A DNA stretch of 64,000 nt from Streptomyces sp. WAC08241 (GCA_007858575.1 CP042279.1:2170001-2234000), one strand, 5' to 3'. Positions 9,997 through 19,484 are shown, counted from the stretch's first letter. Program-made: numbers and translations. The notes: generated from the sequence alone by a model not told the origin.

Positions 9997-10841
9997 TCAC
10001 TTCACGACGACGCCGATCTTCGGGGCGGGTTCGTTCCGGTACCCGGCCGGGCCGAAGTTCTTCTCGACCGCCGCGTCCCAGGAGCCGTCGGCGACCATCT
10101 TCTCCAGGGCCGTGTCGATCCTGTCCTTGAGGTCGCTGCCCTTCTGGACGCCGATGCCGTAGTTCTCGTTGCTCATCTTGAAGCCGCCGAGCTTGAACCT
10201 GTCCTTGAACTCACTCTGCGAGGCGTACCCGGCGAGGATCGAGTCGTCGGTGGTGACGGCGTCGACGACGCCGTTCTCCAGGCCGGTCAGGCACTCGGAG
10301 TAGCCGCCGTACTCCTGGAGCTGGGCGTCGGGGGCGAGCTTCGTCTTGACGTTCTGCGCGGAGGTGGAGCCGGTGACCGAGCAGAGCTTCTTGTCGTTCA
10401 GGTCGGACGGCTGCTTGATGGAGTCGTCGTCGGCGCGGACCAGGACGTCCTGGTGGGCGAGGAGGTAGGGGCTGGCGAAGTCGACCTTCCGCGCCCGCTC
10501 GTCGTTGATCGAGTACGAGGCCGCGACGAAGTCCACGTCGCCGCGCTGGAGCAGGGTCTCGCGGTCGGCGCTCTTGGCCTCCTTCCAGACGATGTCGGAG
10601 GGTCGTGGCCCAGCTCCTTGGCCACGTAGGTCGCCACGTCGACGTCGAAGCCGGTGTACGTGCCGTCGGGGGTCTTCAGGCCGATGCCGGGCTGGTCGAA
10701 CTTGATGCCGACGGTGATCTCGTCCTCCCCGTGGTCGCGGGGACGCCGGTGGCGGCGGCGTTCGCGAACCCCGCGGAGGTGAGGGAGGACGACGGCCGCG
10801 GCGGCGGCCGTGAGGGACCTTCCGGTCCTGAGCGGGTTCAT
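9997..10841 (-). CDS. gluB: Glutamate-type ABC transporter substrate-binding protein
   Basis: Extracellular solute-binding protein family 3. Clear landmarks are EITVGIKFDQPGIGLKTPDG TYTGFDVDVATYVAKELGH, RETLLQRGDVDFVAASYSIN, VDFASPYLLAHQDVLVRADD and YGIGVQKGSDLKDRIDTALE, ending KIGVVVK. It has a start MNPLRTGRSLTAAAAAVV with hydrophobic signal. When the frame break near 10740 is repaired the signal appears to end in SAGFANAAA, an AxA-type site, with no lipobox Cys. Most GluB-like proteins in Gram-positives are lipoproteins, so this needs the base order confirmed. A second break lies near 10605. Confidence 0.86.
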
Positions 10842-11138
10842 GAGGATCACCCCAGGGGTCTTTTCGGCCGGGCCCCGGCCCGGTGGTCCGGTGGCTCGAC
10901 GGCTCGGTGGTGGAGGATCCCGGGGCGAGCGAGCGCGTCCCCGCCTGCCGGCCCCTCCTCACGTTCATGCTCCGCCCTCCGTCCGGCCCGCGCACGCCGG
11001 ACGGGGCCCGCCGGGAGCGGGGGCGCACGGAGGGTGAGGGGGCCGTCCGGCCGGCGTGACCGGTGGCCCGAGCCTGCGCGCGCGGCGGCTCCTTGGCCGA
11101 CACTGGGGTGGGAGTCGAGTGTGCGAGGAGGGCCCGCC
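10842..11138. other. Divergent intergenic region without recognised gene
   Basis: About 300 bp between gluB (-) and the cNMP-binding gene (+). It contains no supported coding sequence; in particular the gluA ATPase gene that usually precedes gluB is not here. A GAGGAGG ribosome site for the rightward gene lies near 11125. No palindrome or terminator worth reporting was seen. Confidence 0.6.
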
Positions 11139-11597
11139 ATGAGCAGTGCCACGCCCAAGGTCAGCACGTTGCCCCCGGAGCACCGGGAGCGCCTGATGGC
11201 CTTCGCCGAGGACGTGTACTTCGAGTCCGGCCACCGCCTCTTCGAGGAACAGCAGCACGCCGATCGCTTCTGGATCGTGAAGACGGGCGCGGTGACGCTC
11301 GACGCGCGGGTGCCGGGGCGCGGGGCGCCCGTGATCGAGACCCTGCACCACGGCGAACTCGTCGGCCTCTCCTGGATGTTCCCGCCGTACCTGTGCCAGT
11401 CGGGCGCGGAGGCGATGACCCCGGTGCGGGCGTACGAGTTCAACGCCCCGGCCGTCCGGTCGATGTGCCGCTCCGACCCCGAGTTCGGCGCCTCGGTCCT
11501 GTTCTGGCTGGGCTCGATCCTGGCGCACCGCCTCCAGGTGACCCGGGTGCGGCTCCTCGACCTGTACGCCCCGCACGGGAGCGGGATCATGGCCTGA
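11139..11597 (+). CDS. Stand-alone cyclic nucleotide-binding domain protein
   Basis: Intact 152-residue protein consisting of one Crp-type cNMP-binding domain: LFEEQQHADRFWIVKTGAVT (beta roll), then VIETLHHGELVGLSWMFPPY at the phosphate-binding cassette position, and a closing helix region. There is no helix-turn-helix after the sensor domain, so it is not a complete Crp/Fnr regulator. The phosphate-binding Arg of true cAMP sensors is not apparent, so the ligand, if any, is uncertain. The start is backed by GAGGAGG about 8 bp upstream. Confidence 0.85.
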   Translation: MSSATPKVSTLPPEHRERLMAFAEDVYFESGHRLFEEQQHADRFWIVKTGAVTLDARVPGRGAPVIETLHHGELVGLSWMFPPYLCQSGAEAMTPVRAYEFNAPAVRSMCRSDPEFGASVLFWLGSILAHRLQVTRVRLLDLYAPHGSGIMA

Positions 11598-11714
11598 GCC
11601 CTGCCCGCGGGGCCGCCCCGGTGCGGCGGCGGACCGGACGGTACGGTGGGGGCGCACCGCTGATCCATCCGTACGCGCTCCCCGTACGCACCGGCGACCG
11701 GCTGTGAGGCCCGC

Positions 11715-13086
11715 ATGACCGACCCGACGACGGCGCGCGGGGCGATCGCCCTCGTGACCGACGAGTTCACCGAACTGCCCTTCGACGAGGGCCCGCCGGC
11801 CGGTGACGGGCCGATCGGGTGGCCTGGTACTCCGCCGCGCACGCCCGCGCCGCCGCCCGTACCGGCGAGAGCGAGTCGGTGGTGTGCGGGACGGGCACGG
11901 TGGGCGGGGTGCGGGCGGTCCTGGTCTCCTTCGAGTTCCGGTTCCTCGGCGGTTCCCTCGGGGAGCGGACGGGGCGCGGTGGCCGCCGCCCACGCCCTGG
12001 CGCGGGCGCGGCGGCTGCCCGTGGTGGTCCTTCCGGCCACCGGCGGCAGCCGGATGCACGAGGGGATGCGGGCGCTCCTCCAGCTCCAGCTCCTGGCCCG
12101 CGAGTCGGAGCTGACCCGGGCCGCCGGGCTGCCGCAGGTCGCGGTCCTGCGGGATCCGACGACCGGGGCGGCTGGGCCACCCTCGGCGCGGGCTCCGACG
12201 TCGTCCTGAGCCCTGCCGGGCGCCCAGGTCGCCTTCGCCGGGTCGCGGGTGCGGCCGCCGGACGCGGATCCGTCGGCGTACACCGCCGAGGCGCAGCTCG
12301 CGCACGGCCACGTCGACGCGATCGTGCCGCCGGACGCGCTGCGCGCCGTCCTCGGGCGCTGGCTGTCCCTGCTCACCCGCCCGGCCGAGGGCCCGGTCCC
12401 GCCGCCGTACGCGCTCGGGGGCCCCGGTGCGGCGCCCGCCGCGAGCGGCCGGGAGGCCGTGGCGCGGGCCCGGCACCCGGACCGGCCCCGGGCCGGCGCC
12501 TACCTCGATGCCCACTTCACCCTGCGCGAGGAGATCTCCGGCGACCGCTGCGGCGGCGTCGACCCGGGGATGCGGTGCGGTTTCGGGCGGCTCCCCGACG
12601 GACGGACCGTCGCCTACGCCGCGCAGTGCGGCACCGCGACCCGTCCGGCCGGCTTCCGCACGGCCGCCCGGCTCGTGCGGCTCGCCGGACGTCTCGGGAC
12701 GCCGGTGCTCACCCTGGTGGACACTCCGGGCGCCGCCAACGACGCGGAGGCGGGAGCGTTCGGGCGCGGGCAGCGCGATCGCGGACCTGTTCGCCGCCAT
12801 GGCCACCGCGCGCACCCCGCTGACCTCGCTGCTCGTCGGGGAGGGCGGTTCGGGCGGGGCTCTCGCGCTCGCCGCCCCCGGGAACACCTGGACCGCCCCG
12901 GACGCGTACTTCTCCGTCATCGCGCCCGAGGCCGCCGCCGCCATCCTCAAGCGCCCGCCGGAGCAGGCCGGTGCGACCGCCGACCAGTTGCGGCTGCGGC
13001 CGGAGGACCTCGTCGGGCTCGGGATCGCCCGGGGCGTCGTGGGGCCCCGGCCGGTGTCCGCGGAGGGCGTCCGCGACGGCGCATGA
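11715..13086 (+). CDS. Fused carboxyltransferase (AccD-AccA-type), acyl-CoA carboxylase family
   Basis: Roughly 455-residue protein with two crotonase-fold halves. The N-terminal half resembles AccD/beta: VVCGTGTVGGVRAVLVSFEF, FLGGSLGERTG, LPVVVLPATGGSRMHEGMRA, VAFAGSRVRPPD. The C-terminal half resembles AccA/alpha: LGTPVLTLVDTPGAANDAEA, TSLLVGEGGSGGALALAAPG and YFSVIAPEAAAAILKR. The beta-subunit zinc finger is missing. Such fusions transfer CO2 from carboxybiotin to an acyl-CoA, but no biotin carboxylase or biotin carrier gene is nearby, so partners must be elsewhere or the reaction differs. Frame breaks occur near 11825, 11970, 12170, 12215 and 12770. Confidence 0.75.
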
Positions 13087-13169
13087 GCGCGGGGAAGCGG
13101 GCAGGGGCGGTGTAGCGGGTCTCCGTGCGGACCGCGCCGGACGACACCGTGTACGACGGAGGTGACGTC

Positions 13170-13325
13170 ATGGTTCCCCTGCTCCTCGTCCTCCTGGTGA
13201 TCCTGATCCTGTTCGGCGCGGGTTTCGCGGTCGACGTGCTCTGGTACATCGCCATCGCCCTGCTGGTGCTGTGGGTGCTCGGCTTCTTCATGCGGAGCGG
13301 CAGCGGCCGCTGGTACCGCTGGTGA
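13170..13325 (+). CDS. Small hydrophobic membrane protein (51 aa)
   Basis: Intact short ORF with a good ribosome site (GGAGG, 9 bp upstream). The product is two hydrophobic helices, VPLLLVLLVILILFGAGFAV and LWYIAIALLVLWVLGFFMR, and a short basic tail SGSGRWYRW. It matches the small 'hydrophobic protein' widespread in streptomycetes and usually found near stress genes. Role unknown. A strong terminator follows directly. Confidence 0.8.
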   Translation: MVPLLLVLLVILILFGAGFAVDVLWYIAIALLVLWVLGFFMRSGSGRWYRW

Positions 13326-13344
13326 ACGGAGGTCCCGACGGTCT

Positions 13345-13383
13345 GTGCCGTGTCCCGGACGGTGGTCGTCCGGGACACGGCAC
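13345..13383. terminator. Rho-independent-type hairpin between convergent genes
   Basis: Perfect 16-bp stem GTGCCGTGTCCCGGAC / GTCCGGGACACGGCAC with a 7-nt loop (13361-13367), directly after the hydrophobic-protein stop and before the leftward decayed gene. It has no U tract on either side, as is common in Streptomyces, and could serve both directions. Confidence 0.8.
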
Positions 13384-13408
13384 GAGGCTCTTCGGCCCGC
13401 CGGATCCG

Positions 13409-13601
13409 TCACTCGCCCAGGACCTTCTTGAGCTCCGCCCCGTCCATCGAGGAGCGGCCGTGCACGTCGCGGCGCTCGGCCTCGGCATAGAGCCTCGGCA
13501 TAGAGCCTCGGCGTAGAGCCGGTCGTACGTCGGTCCCTGCGCGCCGCCGTGCGAGCGCTTGCCGCCCGTCGCTCCCGCTCGGGGCTCGGTCCGCGCGGCA
13601 T
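13409..13601 (-). pseudogene. Decayed Rho_N / plasmid-stabilisation-like small protein
   Basis: The start region MPRGPSPERERR and the end RDVHGRSSMDGAELKKVLGE match the two ends of a small actinobacterial protein with a Rho-termination-factor N-like (SAP-like) C-terminus. The middle piece KRSHGGAQGPTYDRLYAEA is also recognisable, in yet another frame. Two lesions are visible. A stretch after MPRGPSPERERR is missing compared with the usual protein of 100 or so residues. A 13-bp unit inside the LYAEA codons is present three times (13480-13518), adding 26 bp and changing frame. From memory of the family, not a search. Confidence 0.6.
13480..13518. repeat. Three tandem copies of a 13-bp unit
   Basis: Copies CCTCGGCATAGAG, CCTCGGCATAGAG and CCTCGGCGTAGAG lie end to end. 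They encode repeated RLYAEA on the minus strand in shifting frames. Because 13 is not a multiple of three, loss or gain of units toggles the frame of the overlapping gene. Confidence 0.95.
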
Positions 13602-13778
13602 CGTCCGCTCCTTCCGGTTCGGAGGCGTGTCCGTCTCCCGTCCGAACGGGCCCTTCGGCAAATCGTGCCAAACCATCGGATACGGGGCATCCTGATTCGA
13701 GACGCTTGACCGGCGGACCCGCGCCGTCGCCCTCTGCACGGGGCCGGGGCAGGTCCCGAGCACCGTCGAAGGAGCCCC

Positions 13779-14694
13779 ATGTCCACCCCCGCACTCGATC
13801 CGTCACCCTCGGCCGTGGCCCGGAGGTCGCCGGGAATCCGGGGCTTCGATGCGCCGGGCAGCGCTGGACGGACTGCCCGTGCCCGCCCGGCCCACCACCG
13901 TCTCCACCGACGACGCCCAACAGCTCTCCGCCGCCCTCCTCACCCGCCTGACCGCACTCGACGAAGGCACCCCCGAACACGCCTACGTCCGCAACACCCT
14001 GGTCGAGCTCAACCTCAGCCTCGTCAAGTTCGCCGCCCGCCGCTTCCGCAACCGCGCCGAACCCACCGAGGACATCATCCAGGTCGGCACCATCGGACTG
14101 ATCAAAGCCATCAACCGCTTCGACCCCGACCGCGCCGTCGACTTCTCCGCCTTCGCCCTGCCCACCATCGTCGGCGAGATGAAACGCTTCTTCCGCGACA
14201 CGAGCTGGGCCGTCCGCGTCCCCCGCCGCCTCCAGGAACTACGCATCGACCTCGCCAAAACCGCCGACCACCTCGAACAACACCTCGGCCGCCGCCCCAC
14301 CCGCACCGAACTCGCCCACCACCTCCACCTGAGCGAGGAAGAGATCGCCGAGGGCCAGCTCGCCGCCCACGGCTACGCCACCCGCTCCCTGGACACGCCC
14401 GCGGGGGACGACGAGGAGACCTCCGGCGCCGCTCCCCGGCACCTGGCGACCGCCGAGCCCGCCTACGAGCTGATCGAATCCCTCGCCGCGCTGCGGCTGC
14501 TGCTCGACCGGCTCGACGAACGCGACCGGCACATCCTGGCGCTGCGGTTCGGGGAGGAGCTCACCCAGGCCGAGATCGGCCGGCGGATCGGCCTCTCCCA
14601 GATGCAGGTCTCGCGGCTGCTCACCCGGATCCTCGGTGACCTCAGAGCCGCTCTGCTGGAGGACGGTCCGGCACCCGACCCGGCGGCCGGCTGA
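13779..14694 (+). CDS. SigB/SigF/SigG-family RNA polymerase sigma factor
   Basis: General-stress/differentiation type sigma-70. Region 2 is LVELNLSLVKFAARRFRNRA, EDIIQVGTIGLIKAINRFDP and AFALPTIVGEMKRFFRDTSW. Region 3 is LGRRPTRTELAHHLHLSEEE and region 4 is LDERDRHILALRFGEELTQA EIGRRIGLSQMQVSRLLTRI. The ATG at 13779 has GAAGGAG 4 bp upstream; it reads MSTPALDPSPSAVARRSPGI and needs one frame change near 13840 to join the main body. Without that, ATG 13849 would be the start. It is convergent with an RsbW-like gene and overlaps it by about 50 bp. Confidence 0.9.
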
Positions 14695-15117
14695 CCTCCA
14701 GCCAGACCACCTTCCCCGCCGCCCCCGGCCCCCTGACCTCGTACCCCCAGGCCCCCGCCAGCTTGTCCAGGACCATCAGACCGTGTCCGCCCGGCAGCGC
14801 GGGCGAGCGGGCGCGCGCGGCCGGGGCGGCTCGGGGCTGAGGTCGGCGACCTCCACCCGCAGGCGCCCCCGTTCGTGCCGCAGGACGAACTCCTCGGGGC
14901 CCCCGGCGTGCAGACAGGCGTTGGTCACCACCTCCGACACCAACAGCAGCACGTCCTCCACCCGCTCCTCCCCCGCCTCGCTCCGCGCCGGAAGCCACCC
15001 CCAGTCCGCCAGCGCCTCCGCCGTGAAGTCCCGGCAGCGCGACACCACCCGCCGCGCCCCGCGCACCATCAGCCTCCGCACCTGGGCACCGTCCGCGTCG
15101 GCATCACCGTCAGTCAT
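14642..15117 (-). CDS. Anti-sigma-factor-type serine kinase/ATPase (RsbW-like GHKL domain)
   Basis: Single HATPase_c protein of about 158 residues. The N box is VLLLVSEVVTNACLHAGGPE and the G box region is PGGHGLMVLDKLAGAWGYEV; a shift near 14835 lies between them. The family binds a sigma factor or phosphorylates a STAS antagonist. The gene overlaps the upstream STAS gene by ATGA, and its 3' end overlaps the convergent sigma gene. This supports a sigma / anti-sigma / antagonist module, although pairing with that sigma is inference. Confidence 0.85.
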
Positions 15118-15522
15118 GGCCGGCCCCGCCTTCCCGCGGCGCCGGGTCGGCCAGGGCCCGGGCGGTGTCCTCGTACACCCGGAAGACGGCCCTGACCCCG
15201 GTGATGTCGAACATCCGGTCCACCGGCGGGCGCAGCCCGGCGAGGTCCAGGCGCCCGCCCGTCTCCCGCATCCGCAGGCGCGCCCTCAGGAGCGCGTTGA
15301 GCCCCGTCGAGTCGCAGAAGCCGAGGCCGGAGCAGTCGACGACGATCCGCCGGGCCCGTACGTGCTCCTCCACCGCCTCGCGCAGGGGGAGACCGTGTCG
15401 TGGTCGAGCTCCCCGCCCAGTTCGAGCACCACCACCCCGTCGGCCGTCGCGGGCCGGACCCGCACGTCGAACCGGGCCCGGCGGGGCGATCGCCGCGCCC
15501 CCGCGCCGCCGTCCACGTCCAT
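15114..15522 (-). CDS. STAS-domain anti-anti-sigma factor (RsbV-like)
   Basis: STAS protein of about 135 residues. Core: VRPATADGVVVLELGGELDH DTVSPLREAVEEHV, then RRIVVDCSGLGFCDSTGLNA LLRARLRM, with the phosphorylatable Ser in the DSTGLN motif, and LRPPVDRMFDITGVRAVFRV. It starts at ATG 15522 and ends in TGA overlapping the RsbW-like start. One base shift near 15385. Expected to bind the downstream kinase/ATPase and free a sigma factor when unphosphorylated. Confidence 0.9.
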
Positions 15523-15755
15523 GGGCTCGCCCCTCTCGTCGTCCTTCTCGGTGGCTCTTCCTCTCCCCAGTTTCGGGCAGGCGGCGCCGGACGACCCCCG
15601 GAGCGGACGGCGGGGACGAGGGGCGGCCGGGGCCTTTTCGCAGGGCCGGGTTTCCATGATCCCGATCGGTGAACGCGGGCGCGTGCCCTCCGGGCACGCT
15701 TCGGAGACGCGACGATGCCAGGGACTCTTCCCACCCCCGAGGAAAGGCGGCTCCC

Positions 15756-16344
15756 GTGCGCCGTGCCCTGATCGTCGTCGATGTACAGAAGGACTTCTGC
15801 GAGGGCGGCGACGTCCCCGTGAACGGCGCGACCGGCCTGGCCGTCGCCCTCGCCGACCTGGTCAGGGGCGCCGGCGGCCGGTACGCGCACGTCGTCGCCA
15901 CCCGTGACCACCACGTCGACCCGGGCGACCACTTCTCGGACGAGCCCGACTTCGAGGACTCCTTCCCGGTGCACTGCGTCGCGGGCACCGAGGGCGCCGA
16001 GTTCCACCCGGACTTCGCGGCCGCCGTCGCCGCCGGGGCCGTGGAGGAGGTCTTCTCAAGGGTGCCCACTCCGCCGCGAAGAGCGGCTTCGAGGGCGCGA
16101 CTGCGAGCGGCACCCCGCTGGGCGACTGGCTGCGCGCCCGCGGGTGGACGGGGTCGACGTCGTCGGGATCGGAACGGACCACTGCGTGAAGGCGACCGCC
16201 TTCGGCGGGGTCCGGGAGGGGTTCGACGTGCGCGTCCTGCTCGACCACACGGTCGGCGTCGCCGCCGACACCACCGACCGCGCGCTCGGCGAACTGCGCG
16301 CGGCGGGCGTCGGCCTCGTCGGCCGGCCGGTGGTCCTCGTCTGA
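15756..16344 (+). CDS. pncA: Nicotinamidase
   Basis: Isochorismatase-fold amidase of about 195 residues that deamidates nicotinamide to nicotinate for NAD salvage. Motifs: ALIVVDVQKDFCEGG (catalytic Asp), ATRDHHVDPGDHFSDEPDF with the metal-binding Asp/His group, FSKGAHSAAKSGFEG (catalytic Lys) and VVGIGTDHCVKATA with the nucleophilic Cys. GTG start at 15756 with GAGGAAAGG upstream. Frame breaks near 16060 and 16138 fall in otherwise conserved sequence. Typical enzymes read TDYCVRAT; here His replaces Tyr. Confidence 0.87.
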
Positions 16345-16395
16345 TCCGGTGACCGCCGGTCCGGCGGTGACCGTCGTACGACCTCGTGGCGGCCG

Positions 16396-16755
16396 TCAGA
16401 GGCCGGGCCCGTACCCCGGGTCCGGGGCCTGTCGCGGGTGCCACCCGGCCGCCAGGCCCCAGAGGCCCAGGCCCACGACGGCCGCGCAGACGAGGACCGC
16501 CGCCCACGGGCGCAGCCACCGCGTGGCCGCCGCCCAGGTCAGGGGCGGGACGACGAGCCCGGCGAAGAGGATGAGCGGCAGGTCCACGAGGATCACGCCC
16601 CAGTCCCGGGCGTGCCCTTCGAAACCGCCCTCGATGGTGTACGCGGCCCGGGACAGCGCGAAGGCGCCCGTGACGGCGGCGCCGAGGACGGCGAGCAGAC
16701 ATCCGACGGCGCCCTCCATCCGGTCGCGGGACTCCTCCGCGGGCTTCTCGCTCAT
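16396..16755 (-). CDS. Small membrane protein, unknown function
   Basis: Intact 119-residue protein. A charged N-terminus (MSEKPAEESRDRMEGAVGCL) precedes three hydrophobic spans: LLAVLGAAVTGAFALSRAAY, WGVILVDLPLILFAGLVVPP and AAVLVCAAVVGLGLWGLAAG. The tail ends HPRQAPDPGYGPGL. No known domain is recognised. It is divergent from the FAD monooxygenase gene and convergent with pncA. Confidence 0.75.
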   Translation of the reverse strand: MSEKPAEESRDRMEGAVGCLLAVLGAAVTGAFALSRAAYTIEGGFEGHARDWGVILVDLPLILFAGLVVPPLTWAAATRWLRPWAAVLVCAAVVGLGLWGLAAGWHPRQAPDPGYGPGL

Positions 16756-16876
16756 GCCCGGGAGGGACGCGGAGGGCCCCGCCCGGTTCCCCGTGCTCCA
16801 CCGCTCGCCGTCCGGGGCCGGGCGGGCGACCATGGAGGGCGGGGGCCCGTGGGGCGAGGCAGCGCTGGAGGCACCC

Positions 16877-18486
16877 GTGGCGCACCACCGCACCACCACC
16901 GACGTCCTGGTCGTCGGCGCGGGCCCGGTCGGCCTGAGCGCGGCCGCCGAACTGCGCCGGCACGGGGTGCACTGCCGGATCGTGGACCGGTTGCCGGCCC
17001 GGCTGCCGTACGCGAAGGCGGTGGGGATCCAGCCGCGCACCCTGGAACTGTGGGACCGCATGGGCCTGGTCCGCGAGGTCCTGGAGGCCGCCGTTCCGAT
17101 ACGGGGCAGCTCCTCTACGCCGACGGCGAGGAACGGGCCCGGATCGAGCTGGAGATGCCGCCCGAGGTGCCCTACGGCTTCGCCGCGCTCCCCCAGTACG
17201 AGACCGAACGCCTCCTGGAGGAGTACCTGGCCCGGTTGGGGACGGCCGTGGAGCGCGGGACCGGGCTGGTGTCGTTCGACCGGGACCGGGACGGGGTCAC
17301 CGCGCGACTGCGCACCGCGTCCGGCGCCGACGAGGAGCTGCGGGTCCCGTATCTGATCGGCTGCGACGGGGCGCACAGCGTCGTGCGGAAGGCCCTGGGC
17401 CTGTCGTTCGAGGGCGGGGCGTTCCCGGAGGAGTACATGCTCGGGGACGTGGAGGCCGACTGGGACCTGCCGCACGGCTACGGCGTGCGGTCGAGCCGCC
17501 GGTCCGCCGACGGTTCGGCCGACGACCTCCTCGTCTGCATCCCGCTGCCGGGCGCGGGCCGCTACCGGATGTCGATGGGTCCCGCCCGGGCTGTCCGCCC
17601 GGGGAAGCGCGGCGCCGGACGGCGTCGCGCACGGCGTGCAGACCGGACGGACGCCGGAACTCTCCGACCTCCAGGCCGTCGTGGACCGGCTCGCGCCCCG
17701 GCCCGCGCGGCTCTCCCGACTGCGCTGGGCCTCGGTCTTCCGCATCAGCCACCGGATCGTGGACCGCTACGGCGGGGCCGGGTCTTCGTCGCGGGCGACG
17801 CGGCCCACATCCATCCGCCCACCGGCGCGCAGGGCATGAACACCGGGGTGCAGGACGCCTGCAACCTGGCTTGGAAGCTCGCCCTCGTGGTCCGGGGCGG
17901 GGCGGGTCCCGGACTGCTCGCCACGTACGACGCCGAGCGGCGTCCGGTCGGCGAGGAGGTGGTGGGCCGGACCGTGCGGCACGCCGTCCACGGCATCGAG
18001 TCCGGCTCCGACGACCGGCGGACCCTGCTCCTCCGCGAGGCCCAACTGCTCGTCGGCTACCGGGGCGGCCCGCTCGCCGGCGCTCCGTACGGGCCGGCCG
18101 ACGCGCCGCAGCCCGGCGACCGGGCCCCGGACTGCGCCGGTCTGACCACCCCGGTCGCCGCCTTCCCGCTGCGGCTGCTCGACGTGCTGCGCGGCCGCGC
18201 GGGGCACGTGGTGCTCCTGTACGGCTCCGACGCCGCCGAACTGTCCGGCGCGGCGGAGGCGGCGCGGGCGGCGGGCGGGCTGCCGGCCGTGGTGGTCCTG
18301 CCGGCGGCCGGGACCGACCGTCCCGACCCCGCGCCCCTGTCCCCGTCCCCCGCTGTGCCCGTGTACCGCGACGCCGCCGGGGAGTTCGCGCGGCTCTACC
18401 GCCCCGACGGCGCCACCGGTCTCGTCGTCCGCCCGGACGGGCAGCTCGGCGCCCGGTTCCCCTGGGCGGTGCCGCGGCCGCCCTGA
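16877..18486 (+). CDS. FAD-dependent aromatic-type monooxygenase
   Basis: Class A flavoprotein hydroxylase of about 535 residues. GxGxxG FAD fold: TDVLVVGAGPVGLSAAAELR. Then KAVGIQPRTLELWDRMGLVR, the DG motif LIGCDGAHSVVRKALGL, and the GD motif RVFVAGDAAHIHPPTGAQGM NTGVQDACNLAWKLA. The C-terminal thioredoxin-like domain is present. Such enzymes hydroxylate polyketides and other aromatics with NAD(P)H and O2. GTG 16877 follows GGAGG; an ATG at 16831 is a weaker alternative. Breaks near 17105, 17600 and 17780. It may be a tailoring enzyme of the neighbouring biosynthetic cluster (18543-26381), but it could be independent. Confidence 0.85.
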
Positions 18487-18542
18487 GCGCGTACCTCAGG
18501 GCCCTGTCCGTCTGACTGCGACCGCGCGGGCGGCCGTGGATC

Positions 18543-19219
18543 CTACGGGATCCCGTGGTCGCCCGAGGCCGTGACCGTCGCACTGAGGGTTCCGCCCCTT
18601 CGGGCGGAGGACCTCCTCCAGGGAGGAGAAGGCCGTGACGGGGTCCCGGTCGCGACCGCCGCGACGGCTCCCCGTCGCCGGTCGGTCCGTTCGAGGAGCC
18701 GGAGGCCGGTCCCGCCGCCCGCCTTGAACAGGGCCTCGCCCCGCACCCACAGCCGGAGGAGTTCCGGGCCGGGGTCCGGCGGGCGGCGGCCTCCCGCAGG
18801 GCGGCCTCGGGCAGGAGCCGCCGCAGGACGGACGGGGGTCCGGGCCGGCGCGTCGCGGGTTCCACGTCCACGCCGACCGGGCCGGAGCCGACGGCGGCCG
18901 CGACGAGGCCGTCGGCGTGGCTGAGGCTGACGCCGAGGTCGGGCCGGCCGTCGAGGCGGGGGCGCCCGTGACCGGTCCGGTCGCACGCGGCGCAGTACTG
19001 CTCCGGGCCCGAGGCCCCGAGGGGCAGACCGGTGAACCGGGCCGCGCACAGCCGGACGAGGAGACGGGCCGCCAGCACGTCGTCGCGGCGGGCGGGCACC
19101 CGCACCCGGTCGAGGCGCCGCCGTTCCCAGGGTGCGAGCAGTTCCTCGCACAGCTCCGGGCGGGCCAGGACCTCGCCGGTGGTCGCCACCACGGCGAGGA
19201 CCGCCCGGCCCGCGTTCAT
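18543..19219 (-). CDS. Sfp-type 4'-phosphopantetheinyl transferase
   Basis: Transfers phosphopantetheine from CoA to carrier proteins. Evidence: the N-terminal domain ARLLVRLCAARFTGLPLG, CAACDRTGHGRPRLDGRPDL, then GVSLSHADGLVAAAVGSGPV GVDVE (Mg/CoA-binding Asp-x-Glu) and ELLRLWVRGEALFKAGGGTG L (the WxxKEA-like helix, here WVRGEALFK). Frame breaks near 18810 and 18660. It lies 20 bp downstream of the carrier-protein gene on the same strand, so it probably activates that carrier. End taken as the TAG at 18543. Confidence 0.85.
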
Positions 19220-19238
19220 CGGCGGGGATCCGGAAGGC

Positions 19239-19469
19239 TCACCCGGCAGTGCTCAGGAAACGCTCCCGGACGCGGCCGAGCGTGCGGAAGTCGTCGATGG
19301 TGACCTCCTGGAGGTCGATGGAGCGGCCGGAGAGCTCCTCCAGGAGGTCGACGAACTCCAGGAAGTCCATGGAGTCGATGAGACGTGCCTCGATGAGGTC
19401 CTCGTCGAGGTCGATCGGTCCGTCGAGGCCGGGGTTCTTCTCGTGCAGCCACTCGGCGATGCGTTCCAT
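19239..19469 (-). CDS. Free-standing acyl/peptidyl carrier protein
   Basis: Intact 76-residue acidic carrier protein, MERIAEWLHEKNPGLDGPID. The phosphopantetheine site is Ser in ARLIDSMDFLEFVDLLEEL (about residue 33), in the expected D-S-M-x-F/L context. It sits between the amino acid:[carrier protein] ligase and the PPTase on one strand. The neighbours imply it is aminoacylated on the pantetheine arm and not used for fatty acid synthesis. Confidence 0.92.
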   Translation of the reverse strand: MERIAEWLHEKNPGLDGPIDLDEDLIEARLIDSMDFLEFVDLLEELSGRSIDLQEVTIDDFRTLGRVRERFLSTAG

Positions 19470-19484
19470 GGGGTGGGGTCGCTC

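Noticed and set aside
10842..11138. A gluA ATPase gene or small ORF upstream of gluB
   Set aside because: No Walker motif in any frame; the apparent ORF there is the out-of-frame continuation of gluB.
15756..16344. Isochorismatase for siderophore synthesis
   Set aside because: The metal-binding DHHVDPGDHF region fits nicotinamidase better, and no siderophore genes adjoin.
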